NCBI RefSeq assembly: GCF_000346465.2
Contig: NC_034016.1
Location: 3,059,391-3,123,390 of the forward strand
From: Prunus persica
Taxonomy: Eukaryota > Streptophyta > Magnoliopsida > Rosales > Rosaceae
Direction of reading: 5' to 3'
DNA: 64,000 nucleotides
The notes beneath the pieces were generated by a model. That model did no database searches and was not told the origin of the DNA. It was given only the letters and a program-made list of their open reading frames with translations. Positions 1 to 12,900 of this stretch are shown here, in pieces. Both the position numbers and the translations under genes were made by a program. Within the stretch, counting starts at the first letter, position 1; each line of letters starts with the position of its first letter.

Positions 1-756
1 CAAGTAAGATAGGTCTTTCTCTCCAATCTGATTGCTTTGGTTTATAAATTCTGATGTGGGAAAGTTTCATTTCTCTTCATCTTACTTTGCTATAAAAGAT
101 GTGGGTTAGTTTGAAATAGGAATTTGGATTGTCGAGAAATTTTTTCCTGATTGTGGGTTTTAATCTAGATTATGAAAAAACAAAGACATATATAGATTAA
201 GAAGAAAAAAGATTCTGCTCTGTCCAAGCAAAACATGAAAGCTGATATGAAATCTACAACATAAATAGATAGATGAATGCTTGATTTTATGAAGCAGAAT
301 GGTTTTGGTATTGTTGAGATGGTCAAATGGTATATAGGTGGAGCTTTCTCTTGTCCATGTACAGATAGTCAACAATTGTAATATGAAAATTCAATCTTTC
401 CCAAGTCCAAATGTGGGCGGTGAAATGAGCAGATTTTTATGCTAATCAAATTCAGTATTTCCCATACAAAATTTCAACCTTCGTTGTTTTGGCCCTTTAT
501 CTTCTTCCCAAGTTTTGTATACTAGTCAAACACTTACCTTTTCATTCCTGTGATAGTTTCTTGTGCTAGTTGTGTTATTTTATATCTACAATTGATTTCT
601 TTTCTTTTCTTTCTGATACTGGTGTATAAAACAGAAAAGAACCGATGACTGATAACTCACAAGGAAAAAAATTATATTGAGTTTGGAGGTTTATCACTTC
701 TCAGACTATTCCATCACTTAATTCAAAAGGACAGGGCTGCCTGACTGGTGACATTG
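1..756. other. Intergenic sequence and probable 5' leader/promoter of the AAE1-like gene
   Basis: AT-rich sequence with no convincing coding region on either strand. It ends at the ATG of the acyl-activating enzyme gene. Short open frames on the minus strand (for example 160-375) show no protein-like composition or domain and were not called. No TATA box or other element could be assigned with confidence. Confidence 0.6.
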
Positions 757-3029
757 ATGGAGGGTTCGATCAGGTGTTCCGCTAACTACATCCCCCTCTC
801 TCCAATCAGCTTCCTGGAGCGCTCGGCCATAGTCTACAGAGACAGGCCTTCTGTTGTATACGGAAGCATCATCTACACTTGGAGAGAGACACTTGAACGA
901 TGCACCAGACTCGCTTCTGCTCTTTCCCAGCTCGGAATTTCTCGTGGAGATGTGGTTTGCAACAAACTACTTATTTCATGTTATTGTAGAAGTTTTGCTC
1001 TGTTTGTTCCCATTATTGACTACTTTGCAATTTGCATCTTCATTTTTTATGGTTTCAGTGGTTTGGTTTGTTTATTTGCTTTTTTGTATTTCCTTTGGGG
1101 GAAGTTTGGATTTGTGACATGTCCCAATATCCAATCAACATAGTGAGGGAGAGGAGGTTGGTTGTGATTATTTGAGTCCTGTGGTTCTCCTTGCTTTTAG
1201 ATTTTGATGATGTTTTTTGCGTCGTTACTACCATGTTCTGGCCACTTTGAACACATTTGTAGCTGAAGTAATTGAATTTTAAAGTTTCTCCTTTAAGAGT
1301 GATTCACCAAATCCATGTTTATTTTGGCCATCCTTCTGTATCTCCATGAGATTCAGTCTAGCCGATGATGCGCATGTGCTGCTCACAGTGCAACACTTTT
1401 TTCTCCCTGAATTTCTTTTCTAATTACCCTCTTCTTCACATAAGGCTTGGGGTATATAAATCATTAAAACTATTGATTTCTTTCCTTTCTTAGATTTTAC
1501 TCCTCTTTGCCTTATTCTTCAAGCACCAGTGCAGATTAATTCGTGATGTCCTTTTCCCACAGGTAGCTGCATTGGCTCCAAATATCCCAGCAATGTATGA
1601 GCTCCATTTCGGTGTTCCAATGGCAGGAGCAGTTCTCTGTACACTTAATGTACGCCATGATTCACAAATGGTGTCAGTATTATTAAAACATTCTGATGCC
1701 AAATTCATTTTTGTAGACTACCAACTTTTCCATGTTGCTAAAGGAGCATTTGACATCCTGTCCAAGACTAGAACCAAGCTACCTGTTCTAGTCTTAATCC
1801 CAGAGAGTGATCAATCGTCCCCTGAGTTATGCAACCCCATTTCTGGGAACTTGGAATATGAGAGCCTATTAGGAAGGGGAAAACTCGATTTTGAGATCCG
1901 ACGGCCAAAAGACGAATGGGATCCAATTTCACTCAACTACACTTCAGGTACTACATCAAGCCCAAAAGGTGTCATTTATAGCCACAGAGGTGCCTATCTC
2001 AATTCATTTGCAGCAGTTCTTCTCAATGAGATGCCCTCAATGCCTGTGTATTTATGGTGTGTGCCCATGTTTCATTGCAATGGCTGGTGCCTCACTTGGG
2101 CCGTGGCTGCTCAGGGTGGCACCAATATCTGCCAAAGAAATGTCACTGCAAAAGGAATATTTAGCTGTATTTCTCAGCACAAGGTGACCCACATGGGTGG
2201 TGCACCCACCGTTTTAAACATGATTGTAAATGCACCAGAAAATGAGCGAAGGCCACTTCCGGGCAAGGTAATAGTCATGACTGGAGGTGCACCGCCACCT
2301 GCCCAGGTACTATTCAAGATGGAAGAACTAGGGTTCAATGTAACCCACTCATATGGTTTGACAGAAACTTATGGTCCTGGGACAGTCTGCAGTTGGAAAC
2401 CTGAATGGGATTCCCTTCCTCGGGTTGAACAGGCAAAGATCAAGTCTAGACAGGGGTTGCAACATCTTGGCATGGAGGAACTCGATGTTAAAGATCCTGT
2501 GACCATGAAGAGTGTACCATCTGATGCAAAAACCATGGGTGAGGTTATGTTCAGGGGCAACACCGTGATGAATGGATACTTGAAAGATCATCAAGCAACA
2601 AGGGATGCATTTAAAGGTGGATGGTTTCATAGTGGGGACTTGGGGGTGAAACACCCGGATGGTTACATAGAACTAAAGGACCGTTCGAAGGATATTATCA
2701 TTTCTGGGGGCGAAAATATTAGCACAATTGAGGTGGAATCAGTGCTTTTTAGTCATCCAGATATTCTTGAGGCAGCTATTGTGGGAAGGCCTGATGAATA
2801 TTGGGGGGAGACACCTTGTGCATTTGTGAAGTTGAAGGATGGCTGTAAAACTGGTAGAGAGGAGATTATTAAGTTTTGTAAGGATCGGTTACCCCACTAT
2901 ATGGCTCCTCGAACAGTTGTTTTTGAAGATCTGCCAAAGACTTCGACCGGGAAGGTGCAGAAGTTTGTATTGAGAGAAAAGGCTAAGGCCATGGGAAGCC
3001 TCACCAAGAACACCATCAGCAAACTGTGA
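757..3029 (+). CDS. AAE1: Acyl-activating enzyme 1-like, peroxisomal (AMP-dependent acyl-CoA synthetase/ligase)
   Basis: Two exons, 757-954 and 1563-3029, joined in phase 0, encode 554 aa, the usual length for this family. The start is the ATG at 757; the frame extends upstream only through non-ATG codons, and the protein then opens with [11 protein letters not shown], the family's typical N-terminus. The AMP-binding P-loop-like motif [11 protein letters not shown] lies near residues 192-202. The motif [12 protein letters not shown], the [11 protein letters not shown] core, the [13 protein letters not shown] hinge and the C-terminal [11 protein letters not shown] lysine motif follow in order. 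The last residues, SKL, are a canonical type 1 peroxisomal targeting signal. The family adenylates a carboxylic acid with ATP and transfers it to CoA; the substrate of this clade is not shown by the sequence. The match to AAE1 rather than another AAE rests on recalled similarity along the whole length. The 608-bp intron starts with GTTTGC, a weak donor. Confidence 0.93.
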
Positions 3030-3798
3030 AGCCCCTTGTTGTAGCTGATGACAGTTTTATTTGACAGTTGTTTCTTTCAAGTTGTAAGTAAGCATTGTCA
3101 ATTGCCATTTGTTCTGCTACTTCATCCACACTTTTGTCCTGTGAAATTTAGTAATGGGAACTTGTAAGTGTGCCACTTTTTAATTCCTCTTTTTACATTA
3201 ATGCAGGAAAACTTTTGTCAGTTAAACCAGAAAATTTTAAGTTGGATTGAATTCATTCTGATCCAGAAAGAGTGTACCTAAATTCGGCAGAATTAATAAC
3301 TCCAGTTAAGATCAAATACAAAAGGCTAAATTACATCTTTTAGTCTTCCCTTTTCATCAATTCTCTTCAAGCTAAACTTTGGGCCATGAAAACTCAACTT
3401 CACTGCACAATACAGTAGGTGTTCTAAAGCTTGTAAGAAGGTTTCAAATCCATGTAAACATATTGTTCATGACCAAAAACTATTATGTAATGTATAAACT
3501 GAAATTAGCTTAAAACTGCAAACAAAAATTTGTCTACAAACGCGTGCGTTTTACTTGAGGATAGTCCAGAATTAGGATTGATTTCTCCATCAAATAACTG
3601 CAAAATTGAAAAAATTGAAATTAGCATTAAAAAAATGTGGCTAACAACATACGTTTCACTCTCAAAATGAGCTGCAGGGTTTCAATTTTGTTGATTTAAA
3701 CCATAATGTTTTAATATTCGAACAATTTATATATTCTGTGAATTTGACCATTTAATCTTATGTTAAATTGATCACGTGTCAAGTGTTCTTATGTTAAA
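3030..3798. other. 3' UTR of the AAE1-like gene and AT-rich spacer
   Basis: This stretch holds the 3' untranslated region and spacer, with no coding region or clear repeat. It ends where the truncated gypsy protease remnant begins on the minus strand. Confidence 0.5.
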
Positions 3799-5850
3799 CT
3801 AAGAAATGAATGAACATGATTCTCCAGTATCAAACAACACTTCAACAAAACTATTAACAATAGTCAACATGACTTCCACTTCCTCATTTCTCTGCCACCC
3901 AGTGAACACTCAGGTCTGCCCCTGAGTGCAATTTTTAGCAATATGCCCCGGCTGACTGCATGTGTAACATACACGAGCACTGCGATTAATACAATCTCTA
4001 GCCATATGTCCAGCTCCACCACAATGGTAACACTCCCCTAGCCCACCTTGTTGACCAGATGCAACTGTGATGTCTTCATACAGAATTGTCGTTCTCTGTT
4101 TCTTTCTAATACCACCATGTTTACCCGAGTCATAGCTACTCTGAGATGATGTCTTCCCTTTGCCCTTATAGTCTCTTCGTTCATCCTGGTACAGTCTGTA
4201 CGGCTCAATACTATTCTCGACTGCCATGGCACAGTGTACCGCCTCAACTAAGGTCTTGTGTGTTGAGCGAACCACATATATGCTGATATGATCAGCCAAT
4301 CCCTCCTCAAACCGATGAGCTGTATACTCCTCATCAAACTCCGGTGCAAATCGAAGCAACTGATAGAATCTGAACGCATATTCCCTTACAGTTAGGGACC
4401 CCTGTTTAAGTTCGAGGAACTCATGTTGTAGCTCATTTTTCACAACATCAGGAAAGTACTTATCATAAAAGAGAGCCTCAAACTCTTCCCAATCCATCTC
4501 GGTCTCATCCTTGGATTTGACCACAGTATCCCACCACACACGTGCCTCCTTTTGTAAGAGAAAAACGGCTACCTTCCTTTTTTCCACACTTGTGATTTCG
4601 ATTATACTAAAGCAGTTCTTCAGGTCACGAATCCAGTAATCCGCCATCATGAAATCACTCTCCCCAAAGAAAGGTTGAGCTCCTAGTGTCTTGAGCTCAA
4701 TGATCAATGCACACAATCGAAAATTAGTAACATGTTCAGGCAATGGAGGATCCCCAGAAGCAGGTGGAGCAACTCCATATCCTCTGGCCCGTAAGAACTC
4801 AACAAACAACTTCGTCGTATGCACATCCAACGGCACGGTAGGCACAGGTGTTGCCTCATGCGAAACTTCCGGCTCCTGCTCAAAATCTTCCGGAACCTCT
4901 GAAACAACCTCTGTCTGTGGTAAAGCTCCGGCTCTACTTCTGCCTCGGCGGCCTATGCATCTTCCTCTTCCTCTTCCTCTTATTGGGTCCATTTCCTACC
5001 AGAAAACAAGGCCAACAGTTAATTAAACATTTGAATACCCACTCTAAGATAAACAAGCATTAAATTCAGACTATTTCAAGTTCAACAACAACAACAAAAA
5101 AGACTCTTCCAACTGAAACTTAATACCTCACTTAGATCTAACAAAACCCGCTTATCATAGTTAACCCCCGACTCTCTCGGAGCTAACCTATAGTTCTCAC
5201 ACAAACGTACCATCCATGGAGAATTTTTTTTTCTTAAGCGCAAACAAGCCTGAGCACACCATAGATAAAAGACAAAAGTCACAATAGACAAAAGTCAATC
5301 AAACTATCGAAAATCTGAGCACACCCTCTTGCTCAGGACATAGTGGACTACACACCGAGCCAAATACATAAATTCAACAGTTCCCCACGGGCCTCCCCGC
5401 TGGTGGTTTGCTGGAGTAATTTTTGGACGACGAAAAACTTCAAATAACCAGTCATAGTTTATACCAAAATGAAGAAGTTTAACGACTAAGAAACTTTGGT
5501 TGTTGGACCATACCTGAAAGATGGGCGGAAGTGACCCAAATTGCCGGTCAAACTCACAGTGGCCGGAATTTGAAGAAATTTTGGAGCTAAAATCAGCAGC
5601 GTGAAGTGGCAAACCGGAGCGAATGATCACTAAGCGATGTAGAGGGGAATGATGAGAACATTTAGCAACAAAAATCACGGCAATCGGAGGTCGGACGAAG
5701 CCGGTTTCACTCCGAGAAATACCCCTCTGTCGAGCTCAAGTGAGAGAGCGAAGAAGAAGGGGAAGGGTATCAGAATCTGTCTCATGTTTTCCCCTTTTCC
5801 AGTTACTCGTGACATGGTAGGGGTGTTTTTTGTAGTTTCACATACATAAA
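3799..5850 (-). mobile_element. Truncated Ty3/gypsy-type LTR retrotransposon remnant (leader, gag and first part of protease)
   Basis: On the minus strand a non-coding leader (about 5850-5000) precedes a gag ORF (4992-3910). Past the gag stop, the same frame continues into a retroviral-type aspartic protease motif (LFDTGESCSFIS, about 3836-3802), which ends at a stop at 3801-3799. No reverse transcriptase, RNase H or integrase follows before the AAE1-like gene, so the element has lost most of pol and its 3' LTR. I could not define LTR edges or a target duplication, and the upstream limit is approximate. Confidence 0.6.
3910..4992 (-). CDS. Ty3/gypsy retrotransposon gag (capsid-nucleocapsid) protein
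   Basis: An uninterrupted 360-codon ORF starts at the ATG at 4992 and ends in TGA at 3912-3910. The N-terminus is Arg/Gly-rich (RGRGRGR, then GRRGRSR), followed by an acidic, Pro-rich linker. The middle is a Retrotrans_gag domain (roughly residues 100-240), recognisable from WIRDLKNCFSII, EARVWWDTVV and the FRFYQLLRFAPEFDEEY region. Two CCHC zinc knuckles close the protein: CYHCGGAGHMARDC near 321-334 and CYTCSQPGHIAKNC near 342-355. In the element it would package RNA. The ORF is clean although the rest of the element is gone. The protease motif lies in the same frame 18 codons or so beyond the gag stop, so the stop may be a recent nonsense change in a gag-pol reading frame. No sign of host domestication beyond the open frame. 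Confidence 0.85.
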   Translation of the reverse strand: MDPIRGRGRGRCIGRRGRSRAGALPQTEVVSEVPEDFEQEPEVSHEATPVPTVPLDVHTTKLFVEFLRARGYGVAPPASGDPPLPEHVTNFRLCALIIELKTLGAQPFFGESDFMMADYWIRDLKNCFSIIEITSVEKRKVAVFLLQKEARVWWDTVVKSKDETEMDWEEFEALFYDKYFPDVVKNELQHEFLELKQGSLTVREYAFRFYQLLRFAPEFDEEYTAHRFEEGLADHISIYVVRSTHKTLVEAVHCAMAVENSIEPYRLYQDERRDYKGKGKTSSQSSYDSGKHGGIRKKQRTTILYEDITVASGQQGGLGECYHCGGAGHMARDCINRSARVCYTCSQPGHIAKNCTQGQT

Positions 5851-6984
5851 TCATTACACACCTTGAGTGAATGACGTGGCAAGTGAACCCACTTCCACAT
5901 AGATAAAAATATAATTAACTATTCTAATAATTAAAAATAAATAAAAATAAAAATAAATCAGAAAAATCATAATCCCCAAACCAGGCGATAAGAATTGATA
6001 CGAGGGCAAAGTTGAAAATTCATATTTAATTAAAGTGGTGTTATGATGAGTTAGCACATATTTGATATGACATGAATTAGAAGCACTAGAGTTTGCACGA
6101 GTCAGGACTCAGTCCCGTACAACTCTGTCTCATGTATGTCCATGTTCATTGAAATCCAGACAGTGAGAAGCTTCCTTTGCCCCCCCTCCCCTGTCTTTTG
6201 CTGCTGCTACAACAGAACCACCTCTCAACTCAAAGACCCGGAAATTTTCTTCAAGTTTGTTCCCTTTGTCTGTAGCAATTCTTCGACTTTTCTTTAGCAC
6301 TTGAGTTGAGTTGAAGCGCCATATTTTATTGGCCATAAAAATTCAGCAGCACCCATAAAATTGGTTTTTGTTTTTTCGGATTCTTTGCTGAAAGTTCACT
6401 TTTCTTCAATTTGGTATTGCTTTTGGGATTTAAAGGCGGTTTAAACTTTAAAACTTTTGGCCACCAAACGTTCTGTGCTTTGACTGACTGGTAGTGGTGG
6501 GTCAAATTACAGTTAGCAAGTAGAGCTGTCAATGATCCGCGTATGCAACAGCTAAATTTCAATAATTTAGACTCTTTGTGGAGCTGTTTAAGGTTTTTGA
6601 AATTGAGGGACTGGTGGGTCGTGGTTGTTGGTTGGGCTTTCTTGGTTTCTCAGCTCTTCTCTCTGTCTTGTACTTGAGGTTCTGGACATTGGGAAGTGAT
6701 TTTAAAGGGTTTGAGGGTTGTTGTTTTGGTGTGTCTTTTTTTGTTGTTTGTCTTTATTAACATCCTCAACAGCAATTTCATTAGATTCATTTTTGTACTG
6801 GGAACTGAATTGTAAGTTATTGCAGTTGGGATTAGGTGGTGGTTTTGGTTGATGTTGATATTGCCTCATGCTTTCAGATTCACTTTTTAGTGAATTCAAG
6901 AATTTGGATATTAGGAAGTGAAACTAAGGTTGTTGGAGTTGTGGTTTCGTGGGTTTCGATTGCTCAAGCCTTGCACTAGGCAAA
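5851..6984. other. Intergenic region and probable 5' leader of the sterol glucosyltransferase gene
   Basis: AT-rich spacer followed by a T- and G-rich stretch typical of a plant leader or leader intron. An in-frame extension upstream of 6985 uses only non-ATG codons, so the first usable ATG of the next gene is 6985. No other gene seen. Confidence 0.45.
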
Positions 6985-9900
6985 ATGGGGAGTAATGGGG
7001 TTGACCATCCCTTGAAAGATTTGGTAGAGGAAAGTGTTAGCAGCCAAGAACAGAGTAAGGATTTTCAGCACGCTTGTGGAATTTATTATAAGTCACTAGA
7101 AATGGATAATATAATAAGTCTTCAAATGAACAATTTGGATGCAGGTTCTTTTCGGGAGCAGAGGAATCAGAAGACAAATTCTTCTAGGCACACTTCGGTT
7201 TTAGAGATTTTTCAGTCAAAGGAGATCAATGTTGGTTCTTCACCTCAGAGAGGTTAGTGCCCACGTAGTCTGAGTTATTGTTGCTTTTCTTGTTTGTTAT
7301 GCATTGAAGGACTTAAAATGAAGCTTTTTCCGGGAAGAGAGTTGATCAGCTTCTTTCTCTTTAGTGTGAACTATATGCTTCTAAGCATTTCTAGACAATA
7401 TGGAATTACTATTATTTGGCCGAGAAACTTGATATTATCTCTACATAACCAGAGTTTGTTAACTTATTTGTATATACAATGGGAAAACGAAAACCAACAA
7501 AAGCAGCTATACCTTTGTAGTTATTACTGTATGTTTATCTATAGTTTAGTAATCAGAAATTACTTTGTGAAGTTCCTTCTAGATGTAACTAAGTGTTGGA
7601 ACATAAAATATAGATGCCCAGATTGAAGTGGTAGAGCAAAACCAAAAAAGAAACAAAAAGTAAAATTTTATATGGTTTAAATCGTGGAAACAACTCAGAC
7701 CATAAAATTGAGGGATTTATATGATTATATCCACCATTATTGTTGTGGCCAAACCTATTACTAAGCTTGTAATTGGATCGTAGGATGACATGAATCTTAT
7801 TATGATCCCATTAGTTGGATAGTCTGATTATGATCTGAACCGATAACCCAATTAGTAGGATGATATGATCTGAACCGTTAATCCAATTAGTAGGATGATA
7901 TGATCGTACTGACCCCTGATGTTGTTGGACTTTAACAGCATATTAGAACACCTTTACCTTATGTTGTTCTGTTTTTTTAGTGTTTATTTTATATATGCTC
8001 ACTGATACCTAAGCATATGTTAATGAAGGCTTGGACCATTACATCACTGCACCTATTGGTACTCCCAAAGGTTTACTAATTGAGGATCATGAGATTAAAT
8101 TCTCTAGATCCATGACTGAGAAGAAGGGACTTCCCAGGCATGACTTCAAGCTGGATAGACTGTCAGAGCGTGAAAAGGTAGATACCATCATCTGCATGAG
8201 CTAGTTCATTGCCATACTCATGTTTGCGTATAAATTTTTATTTGTCTAACTGCAGAAGGTACAAGAGATGTGCATTATTCATTACAAACATGCTTGTTTG
8301 GGCTAGTTTCTTTCATGCAACTGCAACTTAATGATGAATGTTGTTCCCTAATTTTATTTGCAAAGCATGAGTGTCCGACACCGTCCCTGTCTTACAGTAT
8401 CTTATACTGTTTCCGGACCTGATGATTAAATCAGAATAATGACATAAATTGAGTTATATCACTGCTAAATAATTTAGTGGCTCCAACCACTGAGTCTGCT
8501 AGTTGTCCTCCATCCTCCAAATCAGCATTAACAAAATTATAAATGTAGATGGTTTTATGTACTCTTGCACATTTTTGTGGTTCATTCTCCTCTTGGTTGA
8601 TCATTATTTTTGTTTTTGGTTTGCAGAAAAAATTAATTGTTGAGATGGTCAAGATACAAAATGATGGAACAGTAGAAGTTGATTTAGAAAAAAGTGCACC
8701 TGTTGCCTCTGAGTTGTTAGAGCTCCAGAGTATTGAAGATGTGCCTGTCAATCTTGATAATATGACTTCCAGTACTACCAAGTCAATTCCAAGGTTGAAA
8801 ATTGCCATACTTGTGGTCGGAACAAGAGGAGATGTACAGCCTTTTCTGGCTATGGCGAAGAGATTTCAGGCATGTCTAACATAACTGGATGACTTTGTTT
8901 TGAATAGCTTACTTTTGATGCCACTGATTTCTTAGTATTTTCGTAGGTATTTATAGTTATAAATATCATTATATGTCTTCAGTGTGAAAGAATTCCTTCA
9001 AAATCAACATTTCATCAATCCAGATTACATTTAAGATCCATGTAACCTTGGCATTCAGTTTGTACTTGTAATACAAATTTTTATTATACAGATGTTATGC
9101 GGATTCTGCTTGATTTACTGGTTCTTAAGCAAGTGCAGATATTGTTGATATCTTTATGGTTAGGTGTTGTTTTGTCGGTCCAATGAGTGCATTCTGAAGC
9201 TTAGTTTTGTACCACTGTTGTGATATATAGCGTCTCAAAGTTTTGGGCTAAAAGGATGTGGATAGGTTAATAATTGTAACGTTGTCCTTGCTATAAAATA
9301 ATGTAGGGTACCTACCTTATTGTCTACATTTATTTTCGCCATGGTTTAATGATTTTAGATGGTTTGATGTTTTCTTGCAGGAGTTTGGCCATCATGTTAG
9401 GCTGGCAACTCATGCTAACTTCAGTGCTTTTGTAAAGTCGGCTGGTGTAGATTTTTATCCTTTGGGTGGTGATCCTCGTGTTTTGGCAGGATGTAAGAGG
9501 TCCCTAATGTTAAAAATACTTTTTTTTATAATTATTGCAAATTATCTTATTTTTGTGGCGATATTGTTGGTAGATTCTCTTCCTGTGTCCCTGTCTATTT
9601 TGCCTGAAATGTGGTCAGTTCTACCATGTGATTCTATAGAGGTGTGACAGAAGCATTAATAATTTTCTGGCTCATGCTCCCTCTCCCTCTCTCCATAATC
9701 CTCTCTCCATAATTTCTTATGAAAGTCAATCTGTAAGAGTTTGTGTGAAACTCGAGTTAAATATTTGATTGTTGACTGCTTTAGAATTACTAACTTCTAT
9801 ATTTTTTAGTCAAAATTGAAGATTTTTCAGCCAAAATTGAAGATTTTTCATTGCTTGGAATTTAAATTGAAGGACAATCTTTAACATGTCTAAATATATT

Positions 9901-12900
9901 TAATGTATCACATCCTCCCCTCAAGTTATTTATTGAATAACTGAAATTCAATGCCTTTTAATTTTAGATATGGCCAGAAACAAGGGTCTAATTCCATCCG
10001 GGCCAGCAGAAATATCTATACAAAGAAAGCAACTGAAGGCAATTATTGAATCTCTTCTTCCAGCCTGCACAGAACCAGATATAGAAACTGGTGTGCCTTT
10101 TAAGGCACAGGCAATTATTGCAAACCCTCCTGCTTATGGTGAGTTCTCACAAGTGGAATATTTAATGTCACTTCAATTGAGTTATATTTTCTTTAATTCA
10201 GAATGTATTGCTGTCTATGCCAGGGTTTTAGAATGAACTTTTATTGACAATAGAATTAGAAAGTTGTGTTCTTAGCTTATGATTTGGTCCTGTGTGTTTC
10301 TCTAAATGTTGTGTCACTTGTGTAAATGCTAACACTTCATTTCAGACTTCTTGCGTCTTACCTCATCTTTTATTACTGGACCATGCCATTCTAATCAAGT
10401 TTAATTGAAACTCTAGACCCTCCCTTACATTGGGTGCAGGGTCCTATTGAGCTTGAAATCAGAATAGTTTCCCCATTGATCTAGGAGAATAGCACAGTGG
10501 TTGGAAGCCATGCACTGAAATATAGACTTAGTAACATATGGTTGTATAACATATTGGGCCTGGCCCAGTTACAACTTGGAAGTATAACTATTTATTGGAG
10601 AATGAGACATTATTTCTAGTGCAGCTTTTAAGAGTAAATAGATGTCTCCGTGGTTGCTAATTCCTTAAAGTCAAATAGTTTTGGTGGAATATGTTGTCTG
10701 AGGAGAGAGGAACTAAGTCTTAACCTTATCCTCCTGTTATATAAGAATATATGAACATATTCTTAACCACTTCTTGTCTTGCAGGACACGCTCATGTTGC
10801 TGAAGCTCTTGGAGTACCCCTTCATATTTTCTTCACAATGCCATGGACGTGAGTTTTGACCAGTTCTTTTCTTGCATCCTTTTGATACAGAAAAAACACC
10901 GTTTACAAATTGAATGTTCTTTGACAAATTGTGAAACATAAATCTTGGATAATTTTCAGGTGAGTGTTTGCATTAAAAAAAAATAAAAAAGTATCTCCAG
11001 TCTGCTTTCCAATGATTGGAACCGCCCATTTCTTAGGTTCTCTTCTAGGAATCATCCATGCAAAAGATCAGCCAAACAGAAAATTGTTTAGCCATTTGAT
11101 TGCAATGAAAGTAATTTTGGTTTTAGCTGACAGATTGTTCGAAAAATTTAGATGGCCAAACAGTTACCGGTTTGGTGAGTTTTTACATGGATGATGCTTA
11201 AGGAGCGACCCAAGCAACAGACCTTTCTAATCACTGAATTGCATTTCAGGGTGACCCGAGAGAGGACGTTCGCATGTATCTTAAAATGCAAACATCCTCA
11301 CTTTAAGGGCTCACATATGTATATTGCATACATGTATCATGTCAACTTTTACTTCTCCTGAAGAATCTATATTTCTAAACTAGAGCGATGCTTGGAATAA
11401 TATTTGTACTAAGTCAACAATAAGATGGCCCAGTTTCACTTGTTTACACGTGTCTTGTATACATGAGTATAATAATATCCATGTGTATGTGTCTCAAGTA
11501 ATGTTCTTTTGGAAGACAATCTGACATGTTGTGTTTGACCTGTCAATCTTCTAGACCACTCATTCAAACAAGAATCCACTTGAGAAGTTGTTCAAATTGA
11601 CAGTCGGAAAATATGGTAGACTGTTTTTAGAGAATGTTCCCCTATATGTATATTCAGTACCATTCTAGTAAGAGGCTAAAAAAGAAGCAACACAAGAGGT
11701 GATCGTAGATTGTTAGGTCCAGGATTAAAACACTTTCATGGATGGGATCAGAATGCTCCCATTTTGAGCCTTTTGATCTTCACCAGTGTTTGATATCTAA
11801 GAGCCAGGTTTACCTCCATAAGTTTCTTCCTTAGTTTAGATCTTAGAAAGTGTCAAGTGAAGTGTTGCAAATATAATTATTACTTAATATATACCATCCA
11901 GAAGCAGAAATGGTTGCAAAAGACTTTCTCAGTCACATGGACTACATTGATGTTTTAAGTTGACATGTATGAAATTACTCAAGAGATTCTAATTAATGGA
12001 GTTTAAATATTTTATGCTCTTATTTATTATTATTTTTCCAGTAGCATGTGAATACTGGTTTATTTCGATTGGAACTATTTTCTATGTTATGCCATCTTAC
12101 CTATCTTTTCTATAGGCAGGCCTACTTATGAATTTCCTCACCCACTGGCACGTGTACCTCAAAGTGCTGGTTATTGGGTATGCTCTTTGTTTAGTGTTCT
12201 ATTTCTATTTATTTTATTGTCATATTTTTTGAATTACTGAACTAACTTCATGACAAATTTATTTCCATTTGTCTTTGCCACATCCAGCTTTCATATATTG
12301 TTGTGGATTTGCTGATATGGTGGGGCATTAGGGGATATATTAATGATTTCAGAAAAAAGAAGTTGAAGCTTGCTCCTATTGCATACTTCAGCACATACCA
12401 TGGATCAATATCTCATTTGCCAACGGGCTATATGTGGAGCCCTCATGTTGTGCCAAAGCCAAGTGGTAAGTCATTGCGTTAGTCACTGCCAGTGTGAATG
12501 TGTGCTATGTTTATGCTAAATTTGAAAGTTTAATGGAGTTCATCTCAATATGAATATAACAGCTGTCATTTGACACCCTCCACTGTCTTAGTCACTGCCA
12601 GTGTCAATGTATGCAATGTTTATGCTATATTTGATGGAAGGTTTGACAATGTATAAAACTTGCAGACTGGGGACCTCTTGTGGATGTCGTTGGTTATTGT
12701 TTCCTAAACCTTGGGTCAAAGCATCAACCTCAAGATGAGTTTGTTCAGTGGATTCAGAAAGGGTCGAAACCTATATATATTGGCTTCGGAAGCATGGTAT
12801 GTGATCTCATGTATGAAGTGATTCGAGTTGTAGTGTGTATTCCTTTTTTATTTTTTGTTTTATTCATAAATTTTCTTCTGTTAGTTTCTTGTCAATTTTT

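Noticed and set aside
748..1143. Open frame beginning at 748 and running to 1143 as a single-exon gene
   Set aside because: Position 748 is GTG; the true ATG is 757. After 954 the translation becomes hydrophobic intron nonsense, while exon 2 at 1563 restores the family sequence in phase.
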